NCBI GenBank assembly: GCA_026874595.1
Contig: CM049317.1
Span: forward strand, 49,750,401-49,814,400
DNA from: Sipunculus nudus
Lineage: Eukaryota; Annelida; Sipuncula; Golfingiida; Sipunculidae
DNA: 64,000 nt
Direction of reading: 5' to 3'
This document shows positions 37,266-50,437 of this stretch, piece after piece (the stretch's first letter is position 1; each line of letters begins with the position of its first letter). The translations under genes and the position numbers were made by a program. A model generated the notes under the pieces. The model was not told where the DNA came from, did no database searches, and saw only the letters and a program-made list of their open reading frames with translations.

Positions 37266-37677
37266 TTATCCTGATATGTAAACAGGATTCTGTTTAATAT
37301 ACATGGTCTCCCGAAGCACTGAGTCAAAACCAGATTCCATCGTAGGATGGAAGGCAGGCGGAGACTGACCATCTGACCATTCCTGTTTCAAGTAAACTGC
37401 GCCCCCTGTTGGAGAATCAGGCTCGTAGGAGCAATCCCGGTAGGTGTCGCTACATGACGTCACTTCCGCTTGCTGGGCAGCCTTGTGTAATGGTTCATGG
37501 AAAGCATAGGTGTTTGCGGCAAGAACCCGAGGTAGCGGTCTGGTTAACGTGTCTTCACATCTCATAGACCTACGAGCGTGATCAAACACTTCTGTGTAGA
37601 TCTTTGACAGACCTCGTTCGCTCCGTCTCACTGCAGCGAACATACCGTTATCAGAACCTGTTGGGCTGGGTGGGCTC
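37266..37677 (-). CDS. Gene C exon 9: cytoplasmic tail and stop
   Basis: The acceptor GATGCAG precedes 37,677, and the joined codon AG|G gives Arg. It encodes 136 residues with SPPSPTG and DSPTGG turns and tyrosines in IYTEVF, NTYAFH, DTYRDCSYEPD, AVYLKQEW, MYIKQNP and VYISG. YLKQ and YIKQ are YxxQ, the STAT3-docking form in vertebrate cytokine receptors; YTEV is a YxxV. No folded domain is apparent. Confidence 0.8.
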
Positions 37678-40600
37678 CTGCATCTACACAAATATGTCAC
37701 TAAATTTTTAATCATTTTAATTCACTGTAATTACAGGTGATTGTAAATATTCATTACAGCGAAACGGCGTTTGTCGAGAGACTCTTTTACAGAAACGGCT
37801 TTGTAAAACATTTCCTTAGTTGTTGTAAGCCATGTGAAAATAGTAAAGTGAAATATCAAGATAAAGCTTGACTTAATAATGGAAGTTTATCCGTATTCCA
37901 TCATAAATAAATAAACTTTTTATTATTTAAAAATGTCAAGTTATGCATAGCTGTATTTAAATGCTGATATTTAGAATTCTGGTTTACCTGTTGGCATCAA
38001 CTCTTTCATCCATTCTGTAGTAACATGTTTGAGATTTTTTTATAGCGCATAGACACGTAATGAGTGACAGGACAGATATAACCCCTCCAACGGAAGAAAC
38101 AAAGATCAAGATAAGCTTCTCTGTAAACAAAATGTTGTCTTTTACGTTGTTGGTATACCATTGGATATATTATTAACAGATGAATGGTTTAATCACATAT
38201 AACATACCGGATGCATCGGATTCATTTACTAAAATAAATCAGAGATATTAAAAAAAAATTGCTGTCAACCCGCGTTCAAACAGAAAAGGAAAACTCCTGT
38301 CTGCATGTTGACCGCCGGCTGACATTGTTATTCTGTTATGAAGAAGACTAACTTTTATCTGTACATTGACATCCAGCAATGATAATCATATTACAGGGAT
38401 TTTGTTTATAATTTCATATGTTTTTTTTTAGCTCAGCTGACTGTAAGTGTAGCGATACCCTTTGTCCGGCGTCCGTCCGGCCGTCCGTCCATCCGTTCGT
38501 TAACAGGGCACAAATCGTAACCGTTAGACCTAGAAACCTCTGCAAATCTCCTTGAAATCCCGAAATTAGGTCATGTTGACCTATATTATGTGACCTACAG
38601 GCCGAAAACTTGATTTTGAGCACCCGGACAGTCAGACGGGGCACAAATTGTGTCCATTAGGCCTAGAAACCTCTAACCGGACATTTTTGGAAATCCTGGG
38701 CAAATTTCCTTGGAAACCTGAAACTATGTAACTTTGACCTATATTGTGCGACCTATAGGGAAAAGATGTCATATGACCACCCCGAATGTTATATGGGGAA
38801 AAATCATTTCTGGGAGGCCTAAAATCTTCTAACACAGTATCCTGGGAGTTTCCAGCCAATGCTTCTTGGAAACCTGGAATTAGGTCATGGTGACCTATAT
38901 TTATGACCTAAGGGCCGAAAACAAGATTGTTTAGCATCCAGACAGTCAGACACATTGAATCAATAAGGCTTAGAATCCTCCAACGTAACATTAAGTGATA
39001 TCCTAGCAAATCTCCTTGGAATCCCGAAATTAGGTCATGGTGACCTATGTTTTGTGACCTGAAGGTCGATAACATGATTTCATGCACCCTGAATGTCAGA
39101 TGGGGACAAATCTTTTATCTTAGGCCTAGAATCTTCTAACTCAATATCCTAGGAGTTTCTAGGCAAATCTCCTTGGAAACCTGAGACTATGTCATGGTGA
39201 CCTATATTTTGTGACCTATGGGCCTAAAACATGATTTTTAGCACTAAGACAGTCAGATGGGGCACAAATAGTATCCCTTAGACCTAGATTCCTCCAACAT
39301 GACATTGAGGGAGGTCCTAGGAAAATGTCCTTGGAAACCTGAAATTGGATCATGGTGACCTATATTCTGCTTGCTGTGGACCAGAAACATGATTTTGAGC
39401 ACCCCGACAGACAGGGTACAAAGTGTATCCATTTTCCTTTGAACCCTCTATTGTGAAATCCAGGGGTGTCCTGGGCAGGTCTCCTATGAATCCTGATTTT
39501 TTTTCTGTTCATTTTTTCAACACTGTAACTTTAGCCATAGCCTATTCTCACATACGATATTTAACATTAATAAAAAAAATAAACATGAGAACCCAGTCGG
39601 AATTAGCTGAGCGTCATGGCCCATGGGCCACTTGTTTTTGGCTTGGTCCTAGGACTTTTGTTACACTTTCATTTGGCCGGCATTTTAGCAATAGAAACCT
39701 AATTCTTTTAATTGCCCTTCCCAGCTATACTCATCAGTTAGGTCAATGCATAAATTGATTCAAAATCGGCAGTCCCAATTTCCTCAATATTGGAATATCA
39801 AGCCACAAAAGCAGCGGATTTAGGAATTTAGAACAGGGGAGGGTATAGGAGTGGGCAACCACATGCCTTAATGTAGAAACTTTTCGAAAATTTAGGCTAT
39901 AACAGCGCAATCTGGGGCTGAATTAAAAACACCATGATGCAAATCAGGGCTTGTTAAAAGTATAGATTGCTTTTTTTTCTATCTATTTAGGTCGAACCCC
40001 CCCCCCCCCCCCCCGCTAAATCCGTCCCTACAACCACAAATCTGTCAACTAAAATAGCCTACCTTGATAGCTATTTGATTTGCATGCTGCCACGAAATCT
40101 CGTGTCGTTGGTTCCGCTTCTATGGTAGTCTTAAAGGTATTATCAAGCGAATCCTCTTTGTCTTTAGATTAAAAGAAAACAAATTGATACTCTTCAAAAT
40201 AAACTGATGTGTTAGCTATTTGATAATATAACTCTTGTTTAGATATAGACTAGTAGGAAAGGTCCAAACTTTTGGAAACCCGCTTTTGCCAAAGATAAAA
40301 ATGTTCATCTTTAAAGCTGATTAATTATTGTGAACATATTTTGGATTAGTGCTATTTTAGCTTAAAGCAACTATTTGAACACCTTTTCTGACGAATTTAT
40401 GTGATTTATGTCCTACTCTGCATACTCATTAATAAAATGTAGATAATTCCTGCTAAGAAGGATCATTATAACGCCTCTAACGGCCGTATGAGATTGTCTA
40501 TCAAACAATACAAGCCGTTGGTTCACATCCTACTTGGTGACAAACATAAATACTAGGTAACCCTATATAGTTGGTGGCATGAAAAGGTCAGCTAAAAGGT

Positions 40601-42467
40601 CACCAGGACTAAAACGTCTTTTGATAAACTCTGGTTTGCCTGACTTGCCACCATGTGTTCTTGTTGAACCTGCTTTGATTTTTTTGCGGGAGCGGCACAG
40701 GGTAAACAGGGTATAAACAATACGTGTGGGATTTGCTCGGGTTTTTACTTGCTTATTTTTAAAAAGGTTCAAGGTACTATCTTTAGTTAACACCCGTCAG
40801 ATATCAGAACAGGCCCCTTTGAATTTGGTGACATTATTTGTCACTGTAAACCGAAGGAACTTTCAGCTTCTTTGATAAATGGTGTTCTGCAGATGAAATT
40901 AGATGTGAGCTTTAAGCTTGTATAATAGAGGAAGAAAGCTAGTTGTCTCTTTGGCTATTTTATCTCACTTCGTGACGTCCGAATTACTCATAACTAATTT
41001 TCATCTTCCTTGCACACGACTTCATAATCATTGGCGCCGAGCGCCATGCTGCGCCCTTTGAAAACTCAGTGCTTTCCGTCTCTGCCGTGAATCTCGAGAA
41101 GATTCTGCTTGGTTCTCGAGATGAACAAATTCCGACAAGTGAGTAGCGACCCTGAATTGTGTCGAAACTTCCTTCATATACTGTTAACCAGAGTGCAAGC
41201 AAGTCACAGGGAATAGTGAGCAAGAGACCAATTATTTTTGTTAAAGAAGTGAATTTGGGTGAATCGATGTACCGGAGCCTTCCTTCAAATTTCCCGTTGA
41301 TGACGATTTCATATTTAATCGATAGAAACATCTTCCAAGACTTAACTCGTTAACGAAAATTTGAAATAATTAAATATCATAACGAACCTGCTTCAGTTCC
41401 ACATATCGCCGTGGAGCGGACTGAACAGTCAACGTTTCTCCATTCAACTTTGTCTCGTACTACGACCGAGCAGTTCCTGGGCAGTCGATCATTCGGTTTA
41501 AATAAATATTCTCTTTTTGGTCTTCTTGCTGAGATATAAAAACATTCATTAGATGTATAGAATTAATATCGGTTTATGTTTGAGTACATAAAAAAATATA
41601 GCCTGATAAGTCATAACTAGAAATATGCATTCATTCTCACGAATGCAGATTTAACCTGTGGGCAGTCCTTAATGTTGTTCACTCCTCTAACCGTGTTTTT
41701 ACTCACTTATCGGCACATTATATCAAGTTAATTGGTGCATATGTTCCCCAAACAAGTCTTTGCATTTCTTATTCGGAACATTAACTTATGGGGGTTAAAT
41801 ACACATAAGTAAAGAGTTGCAAATACAAGGACAGACAATTTTCGCGGTCTCATAATGGGTCTTACCTAACTGCGTTTCCCTCCACTCTGCCGAGCTCCAG
41901 CCAACCCAGAACTCTTCTCCTTTATTATTTATATCTCGATAGATGTCTGATGGGACGTTAACGAGCAGGTTTCCATCGAGAATGTCACATTCCGCGCGTG
42001 CGTTGTACCATGTCAAAGTTCCTTTGATAATTCTAACGCAGCCGCCTGATAAAAAAATACAGCTCCAGCGTGGGCACCATGTGCAGTCTATAAAATGCAA
42101 ATCTTACAGAAGATAAAACAATGAATATGTGTGTGATACAATAAACAAAATGTAGAATTTTAATTCGTAATGAAGTATTAAAATCCTGGTTTCGAAATCG
42201 TAAGCATACGTAATAAAATGAAAATGAGATTATCATACAAAGGTACCCTGCGATGTTTCCAATTACATAAAAAATGTTTAATTTACTTAATTTTGGATTT
42301 GTAATATTCATAATTAAACTATTTTTATTTGTTTGTTCACCTGACATTTTGCAAAAAGCACCAGTCTTTTCGGTATTACAATTGACGACTTTAACGTCAC
42401 CACCTCTTCTAACGTAAAGACAGCATGTTGGCCCAGACCAGTCTCCAAAGGGTCTTGTTATATTCCC

Positions 42468-42513
<46 letters not shown>

Positions 42514-45500
42514 CATATTGTCACTAAAAAATGTGCCGTGTATAAACAGTAATACTCAGTTTCGTTACAATTCATAAATACGTTGATATCGATCCGTATC
42601 ACTAATCACATCTTTTGTATTTGATGGTGTCATTAATATAACCTGTGATTGTTGACAGTGCTTTGCATTTGTTAAAACACAGCGGGCATACAATTGAACC
42701 CTGTGTGCAGCAAAGGGGTCATAATGCATGACGACACCTGGACGCGCACACAGACGGGCCGCCTATAGTGGTCTTTCCCCTTAAAAAACACGTCGCATTT
42801 TGCCACAATTTCGACTATGGGAGCACTTCCTAATTAAGTTCTTTCCTAACAGTTTTAAAATTCTTGAAGCGGTCTCGAGTCACGGCAACCCGAGGAAATG
42901 GAAGTCCATGGTCTACAAGACTTCATTTGACATGTTTTTTTTTTATTCTGTTTATCGTCACGTATAATTCATCCTGGAAGCTTGTATATAAGAAGGTGGT
43001 ATGAAAGGTTCCTGTTTCGGAACCACGTGGTGGTGGTGTATGTAAGCAAATATATATATATTTATATATATATACCTGTAATTTCCTAATTCACCTTTGC
43101 GTTGACCGGGAAACGGGGTCATTGAAAACCAAATTTTCTCTTGGTTATTTATTATTTCACGTTCAATTTGTTGTCGCAGTGAGCCATGAATGAATATTTC
43201 GCTCTTGTTAAAGAATATTTAATGAAATTGAACAGTTCGTTGTGCGGAATTTAAACAGCTACGGCTAGGGTACGAGTCCGATGAGCTACGGCCGTCGACA
43301 ATCTATCACAAGGACTATCCTTTTCAGATGAAAGGTTCATTTAAAGAGATAGTGGGTGATATTTAATCACGCGGAGATTTTGGGGAGTCTTGTGTAGACT
43401 GTTAGATTTTCTTGTGTGCCGCAAACAGTGTCAGTTGCGATTCATAATAGTAGCGAACATGGATCTGAAAGAGATCCTAGGATAGGTAAAGGACTGGGGT
43501 ATAGAGATGCTAGGCCCAGTGAATTTGTCGAGCAAGAGCGAGCTAAAGGAGAACAGAGAGGAAAACAAGATCGAGAACGTGAAGAACGAATGGCAGAACA
43601 CGATAGACGCGAGGAAGAAGCTCAACGTGAGCACGAATTAAAAATGGTTTTAGAAGAAAAGGAACTTTTACATTTACGCTCTCAAATAGAAACGGTAGAG
43701 AAAGTGACGGTGATAATGTAGGTTTAGTTAAGACACCGCCTGTAAAAATTCCTGCGTTAAAGACAGTAAGGACAATCTTGATGCCTATACAGAACGATTC
43801 GAACGTTTTGTGACCAGTCAGGATTGGAAGCACGATTGGAAGGCGATTAGTTTGAGTGCTCTGTTAAACGGAAGAGCGTTAGAGGTATATTCACGCATGC
43901 CGCTTGCAGAAGCGCGTTAGACTATGATAAACTATATAGTTGCACTCTAAAAAATTTTCAAATGACTGAGGATGGGTATAGAACAAAATTCCGAACTTGT
44001 CGTCCAGAACGGAATGCAACACCCTCACAATTCGTATCACGCCTCAGTGGATATTTTTTACCGATGGGTTGACCTTTCTCGTATCGAGACCTCCGGTGAA
44101 GCCTTAGTGGGCTTACTTTTGCGGGAGCAGTTCTTTCAAACCTGTAGCAAAGTTCTGGCTGCTTTTTTTAATGAAAGATAATACAAGAACATTTCTGAAT
44201 TAGCTCATGCGGCAGAGTGTTACACGGACGCTCACGGACTTAGAACATTCACTAATCAGGGACAGCCTTACCACGGTTTAAATTTTCAGAATCTTAAAGA
44301 CGGGAATCAACTCTTGAACGAGTCTAACAAAAATGGAGTTAAACTACAATCAAATGTGAGAGGCCGTTGCTTCATTTGTAATGATCCAACCGACCTCGCA
44401 AAAGACTGTAAAGATAAAACAGAATCTGTATCGAAACCTAATAAAGTTAGTGGCTTCGTAGTAGAAAACCTCTCTGATAGGAACCAGGACTCGAGCAAAG
44501 GGAGACACCACGGTCCTCGCAGAATCCACCGCCATATATGTATGATGCTGACGATAACGAGGTAGGATGTTTCATTAATCAATTGGAAGATTGTTGTGAA
44601 ATAGAGAAAGACTGTGTGCGGTTACATTGCGGACATAAGGTTAGTCTCTTAAATATGGCATGTCCTCATACAAATTCCAAGTCTACGACTACGTGCATGC
44701 CAATTTGTCAGGGTAAAAGTGGAAGTTATACTGTAACAGTACTAAGAGATTCGGGTTGTAGTAGTGTGTGCTAATTGACGGGACAATTAGAACGTTTCCT
44801 GTAGCTGTTGTGAATGTTGACACCCTGTATCTTACTGGCAGTTTACAAGTACTGTGCAGGAAAAATCCAGTTTACGATCTGATAATAGGCAATGTCGCAG
44901 ATACACGTGAACATAGCGATCCAGATAAGAACTGGGTCTACTGAACAGATGGACAGGGGTCAGGATCGAGCCGTACTAAAGAGCCTGCTGAGATCCTGTC
45001 AGTAGATATTTATGCAGTAGAGACAAGACTCATGAAGCACAGGAGCAAAACCTCTACTTGTCCTCTTACCAAGCAGGATAACAGGTATAGAGTCGGAGGA
45101 ATTCCTGAAACTAAAATAAAACGACAAAAATCTGTCACAATTGTGGGAGAAAGCAAAACAAACTTCACCAGTAGACAATAAGTACAATTTTGTTATCAGG
45201 GACAACATGCTCATGCGGAAACTCACAAATACATATGGTAAACATTTAAAAGAGCAATTAGTCGTTCCAGCTACCTGTAGAAAAGATATTATGAAGATAG
45301 CACATGAAAGTTTAATGGCAGGACACCAAGGAATAGCCAGTACTTATTAGAAAATCAGAAGTAACCTCTATTGGTCAAAAATGCATGAAAATGTGACTCA
45401 TTATTGTAGATCATGTGACATATGTCAGCGTACTCCCCAGAAAGGCAAAGTGACCAAAGTGCTACTCGGACGTATGCCAATGATGGAGGTCCCGTTCAGA

Positions 45501-48500
45501 CGTATTGCTTTAGACCTTGTGGGACCGATAAATCTTTCATCTTATAGAGGACATCGCTATATCCTCACAGTGGTCGACAACGCTACACTGAAACAGTCGC
45601 TGCAGCACTCTTGGGCATCTATTCCAGAGTTGGTGTTCCGTCAGAGATACTAACAGATCAAGGTACACAATTCACATTCGACCTGATGAAAGATGTAAGT
45701 AGACTTTTATCAATAAAGCAACTTACTAGTAACCCATACCATCCTATGTGTAACGGATTTATCGAACAATTCAATGGAACACTTACGCTGATGCTAAAAA
45801 GAATGTGCTCAGAGAAACCAAAGGAGTGGGATAGATACTTGAATCCTATCCTATTTTGCTATAGGGAAGCTCCACAAGAGTCGCTGAAATTTAGTCCATT
45901 TGAACTACTATATGGGAGATTGGTGAGAGGCCCAATGACAATACTAAGGGAATTTTGGACAAATATGAATATTTCTTCGGATGTAAAGAACATCTATTAA
46001 TACGTGCTTGATCTGATTTGTCATGGTTTTATTTAGCCTAAGTAGTGATTACAATGAAACTGTAGATCTCGAGACAGCGAGTGTCTGTATGCAGGAGGAT
46101 CCCTGCGAGGTAAAACATAAACTGACTGAAATGCCGAGTTCCGTACAGAAAGAGACAAAGGACCAGGTAACTGTTAATCTGACTTGTCAACAAGCCAGAT
46201 AGCTTATTTGTCTTCTTTACCCGACAGGTTTCAGAATAGTTTTTTTCAGATGTCCAAAAGAGAACTACGCTTATGGAATGCGATATAACACTCACAACAA
46301 AAGATCCGGTGACATCACGACCTTATAAAGTTCCACACTCGGTAAGAGAGACCATCAAGAAAGAGTTATAAGCAGTATGCTTAACATGGGAATCATTAAA
46401 CGTTCAAATTCAAAATACAGTAGCCCCGTGGTACTTGTATCTAAAAAGACCAGACAGTACGTTTTTGCATAGACTACCGCAAACTCGACAGAATAACTGT
46501 TTTTGATTCAGAGCCAATGCCAAATACTGACGAACATTTCTCACGCATGACTGAGAGTAGATTCTTTAGTAAAATTGATATGACAAAAGGATACTGGCAT
46601 ATCCCATTGGGACAAAATTCGAATAAAAGGCTGCTTTCTTTACTCCAGACTGCCAATTTCAATTTACAGTTATGCCGTTCGGTCTTGTAAATTCCGGCCA
46701 AACATTCACACGCCTCGGTAGGAAACTTTTCCTGACATCCCTAAAGTCGTACATTATGTTGATGATATTCTTCTCCCCGAACATAGAGCATGTGTCCACT
46801 TTTGAAAGGATATTTCAAATATTAGAGGACGCCAAGCTTGTTATTGCTATATATATATTGTTTTTAAGTAGGATGAAAATGCTCCGATGGGAGAGATCAA
46901 TGCCAAATTTTAGTATTCCGCGTAATTATTCCTTCATATAGAACAAATACACACATGTCTTATAACATTTATAGTAACCTTTTTCATGCTTGTGTGCTCC
47001 ACATTTAGCCACCCAAGATGATGTAGATTGGATAATCTGTAAATACCGATTTATAATGAATATAGTGAGATTATAGAATAGGATAATCAAAATGGATGAC
47101 AAGTTTGTGAAAGCAAATATAATAATGAGATTATGCTTTAATAGAAATCAATGGTGTTCCACTATAAGTGATCATTTTTTAATATTGTGCATGTAAAACA
47201 AATTTTGACAATATCACAGAATGTTTAGTGACTAAAATATACAATAAAATATAACATGTTATAAATGGAGTTGAATGGAGTGAAAAACACTTGTCAAAAC
47301 TTAAACGTAGAAATACAGTCTATACAGAAAGCCCAGACATTACTGAGTTATAAATCAAGTTAAAAATTTCTTTAAAAAAACGGAGTTAAGCATGGTTGTA
47401 TTGCCTTTGGCAAATGAAACGGGCAGATTTCGCCGCTTAAATATTGCGAATTACTTATTTTGACCCAAGGTATGAAGTGACCAATAGGTCCATGGCACTG
47501 GGTGCACTGATATGTGTAGTTATATGTATGTAAATTGACTCGTCACTCTAATGAATAAGACTACTACAATTTGTAGGCATTCCCCACCATTACGTTGCTG
47601 TGCAGTACGTTGCATGTCTTTGTTATATAATTTAATGTTTAATATCAAATCTTGTAGCACATTTTTATCTATAATTTTTGGATTTATCACCATAAAAATG
47701 TGTGGTCTATTAATGTGTTGGAAGTGTGGTAAAACGTTAACCCTGAAGTGCCCTAGTAGGAGTGGCTGTCTTTTTTATCTTTCTGTGTTAATATGTATCA
47801 TATTATTAGTTTCCATTCATTTTTGGATAGATTGATAGTTAGATACAGGCAACGTAGAAAGACTAAGCATGATATCTTGGGAAGAAATATACAAAACAGC
47901 TCTGTATGAAACAAAATATATTTCAAGAAGGGAAACTTTCATCTGAACAACATGAAACTGAAAACTGAGCCATGTTTGCAAATACGGACATCCAAATCAA
48001 TTGTACTTTTGTATATATATGCTGAATATATTGACTGCATAATGTCAATTCATGTTTGGCCATTTTCATTTACCGTATTTTGTTTATCCGACGTCCAGGC
48101 GTTTATTTTTTTAGACGCTGCTTTGACCCGCCGTCTAAACAAGGCCGGCGTCTAGTTAAGGCCAGCGTTAATTGAAGAAAGAATTATCAGGCTCGTCAGA
48201 CAAAAACAAAGCACGTCGAAACAATAAACCCGTCGGTCACTACTTTGGGACACCATTGGAAACATCGCCAGTACGAAATACCCTTAGTTGCAGTAGCGGT
48301 ATAGGACACGCCAATCTCAATAATCATGCACCACAGAAAGAATTCTCTTGGAATCACAGCTTGATATTTTTTCTTTCTACAATAAGGTTACCCCTGCGTT
48401 TCATGTTGCTGTTCCATTTATTTTTCATCGCAGAACTGGGGGTTGGTACTTATAATGGCACAGCGTAATTCTTTTCATGTCACTTTCCTCCTGTCTTTCA

Positions 48501-50158
48501 TCTTGGCACAGCGTATTCAAGCATTTCAGACTCGATATATACTGGACACGAGGTGGCTCTTCCGGACATGGTTTATACTAAGGCCGGACTGGCTCTTCCA
48601 TTATCATTTTCCATTACGTACAACTGGTAATATTGGTTCCATCGAAATACGAGGAGGACGTATAACGGCACCGTATATTTCGTTATTATGACACTTTCTT
48701 CAAAGTTTTAACTGACTCAAGTTGACACAGCGTATTCAAGCGTTCCGATCTGGTATATACTAGTATATAACAACTGCAGCTTGGAATATTCCACTGAATA
48801 TATAGTTGCCAACAAGAGTAAATACTATTCATAATTTTAAGATCGTCAAGGGAGCGTGGTTTTGAGTACATTGGGGACGCACTTAAAATCGCTTAAAAAA
48901 TAAAAGCAAAGAGAGTAATTTGTCGTGACAGTAGCAACAAAAGATACCGCTTTATACCATTATTTGATATCCTTATGCTACACATAAACGTATTTCAACA
49001 GTTATGTTCAACCATCCATGAGGCAGAGTCTCACCGTACCAAGTTGTACCGCTTGTGTCAAACGGTACTATTTTTGCCTAGCTTGACAGAGGTTTTAGCG
49101 TCAGCCTTGTCACTGCTGACGTATTAATTTAATCATAAAGTAAAAATCTGGAATAGTTGTGTCCCTTATGGAAACATGCATTCTCATAAGATAAAAGGAA
49201 GATTTTAGAGAAATTAAACATATTTCATACACAAACGATGTCATACCAAAAATGTGGTCAAGTTGACCGCTAAATGTACCAACTATAGTGACGGTAAAAG
49301 CGTCCTGGCGGCAAACATGGAAACTAATCTCCTCTGAACAAGACCGGCGTCTTTATAAGGCCGGCGTTTATTTTGAGACATTGTTTTGCCCGGCGTCTAA
49401 ATAAGGCAGGCGACTATATAATGTCAGGCATCTGATCAAAGAAATACGGTAGCTAAACGTACCTGTAATACTTTGGCATTTGTAACTGAATGTGGTATTG
49501 ACAGAATGCTTGCGTTTCTCTTGATTATCTGAAGAAAGACAATGTTGAGATAATATATATTGGGGGCAAATGACTTTTGTTCGTTTAGAGATAGCGCTGT
49601 GCTGATAAAATTACACGGTTTCTAATATGATCATGTAGGTCGGCGACAAAAGATTAGCTTGATTTTTCCTTTGACGTTTTCCTACCAGTTAATTTACAAG
49701 ATTGTTGATATGACTGGTATATAACTAGCAAGTACGTTAAAATAACTTACCTCCTAGGTTGGTGACGGGCTGGATATGGCTGTAGAGTTTACGTTGTATA
49801 CCTAGCCACGCTTGATCCACGCTGTGCGCCCTCATATATTTATTTAGTAATGAGGCTTCATTTCTGTTCAAGGTGGCCGGCAGGTACAGTGATGATTCCT
49901 TACAAAGTGACTTTGCCTTGTCGAAAGTGACATTTTTGTGTATTGCCGATGCTGAAAATACCACAATACTAATTAAATATAAAACCTTCATATGCTCTGA
50001 GATAAAAAAAAAATGTTAAGATACCGGTTCGTCCAGTTGTGACAGTATGGAAATTAAAGCATGCCATGAACATTATTGAGGGGTTGTGGTTTGAAATAAC
50101 TTGCCCTTGCAATAAATACATAAGTTCATATACAACTTCTAACGAATTTATGACACTT

Positions 50159-50227
<69 letters not shown>

Positions 50228-50399
50228 AGAGAGAATAATACACAGAGGGATTAAGGATCTATGGTGGCTTAGTGGTAGAGCAAACCAACGGCAATCGGAA
50301 ATAATCGGTTCGAATCAAATCACTAGTGATTTTTTTGGTGTATTCCTGTTCTGTAGTTGTCTTTTCATCTATCTGTCTATCTATCTATCTATCTATCTA

Positions 50400-50437
<38 letters not shown>

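Larger units (their letters stand above)
38428..39640. repeat. Interspersed repeat with ~157-bp tandem units (intron of gene C)
   Basis: The block opens with 'agctcagctgac' and a GTCC-rich run (38,465-38,500). It contains about six units marked by 'gacctatatt' at 38,578, 38,737, 38,892, 39,041, 39,200 and 39,359. It closes with 'ttagctgagcgtcatggcccatgggccact'-type sequence (about 39,600-39,635). The near-inverted ends and internal tandem structure suggest a mobile unit. I recall similar repeats from bivalve genomes, but that is memory, not a search. Confidence 0.7.
43416..46935 (+). mobile_element. Decayed Ty3/gypsy element, Gmr1-like (PR-IN-RT order), antisense in gene C intron
   Basis: Plus-strand order is Gag coiled coil, SCAN-like Gag domain, zinc knuckle, aspartic protease, integrase (45.14-45.99 kb), then gypsy-type reverse transcriptase (46.25-46.9 kb). 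Ordinary Ty3/gypsy elements have RT before integrase. The reversed order together with a SCAN-like Gag is the hallmark of Gmr1-like elements. The frame is broken at many points, RNase H is missing and no LTR pair was found, so the copy is dead. It lies in the intron between exons 3 and 4 of gene C, in opposite orientation. Confidence 0.8.

Noticed and set aside
40984-41331. 115-codon minus-strand open frame in the intron between gene C exons 6 and 7
   Set aside because: No domain, no flanking splice sites in the required phase 1, and an overlapping open frame on the other strand; including it would break the frame of gene C.
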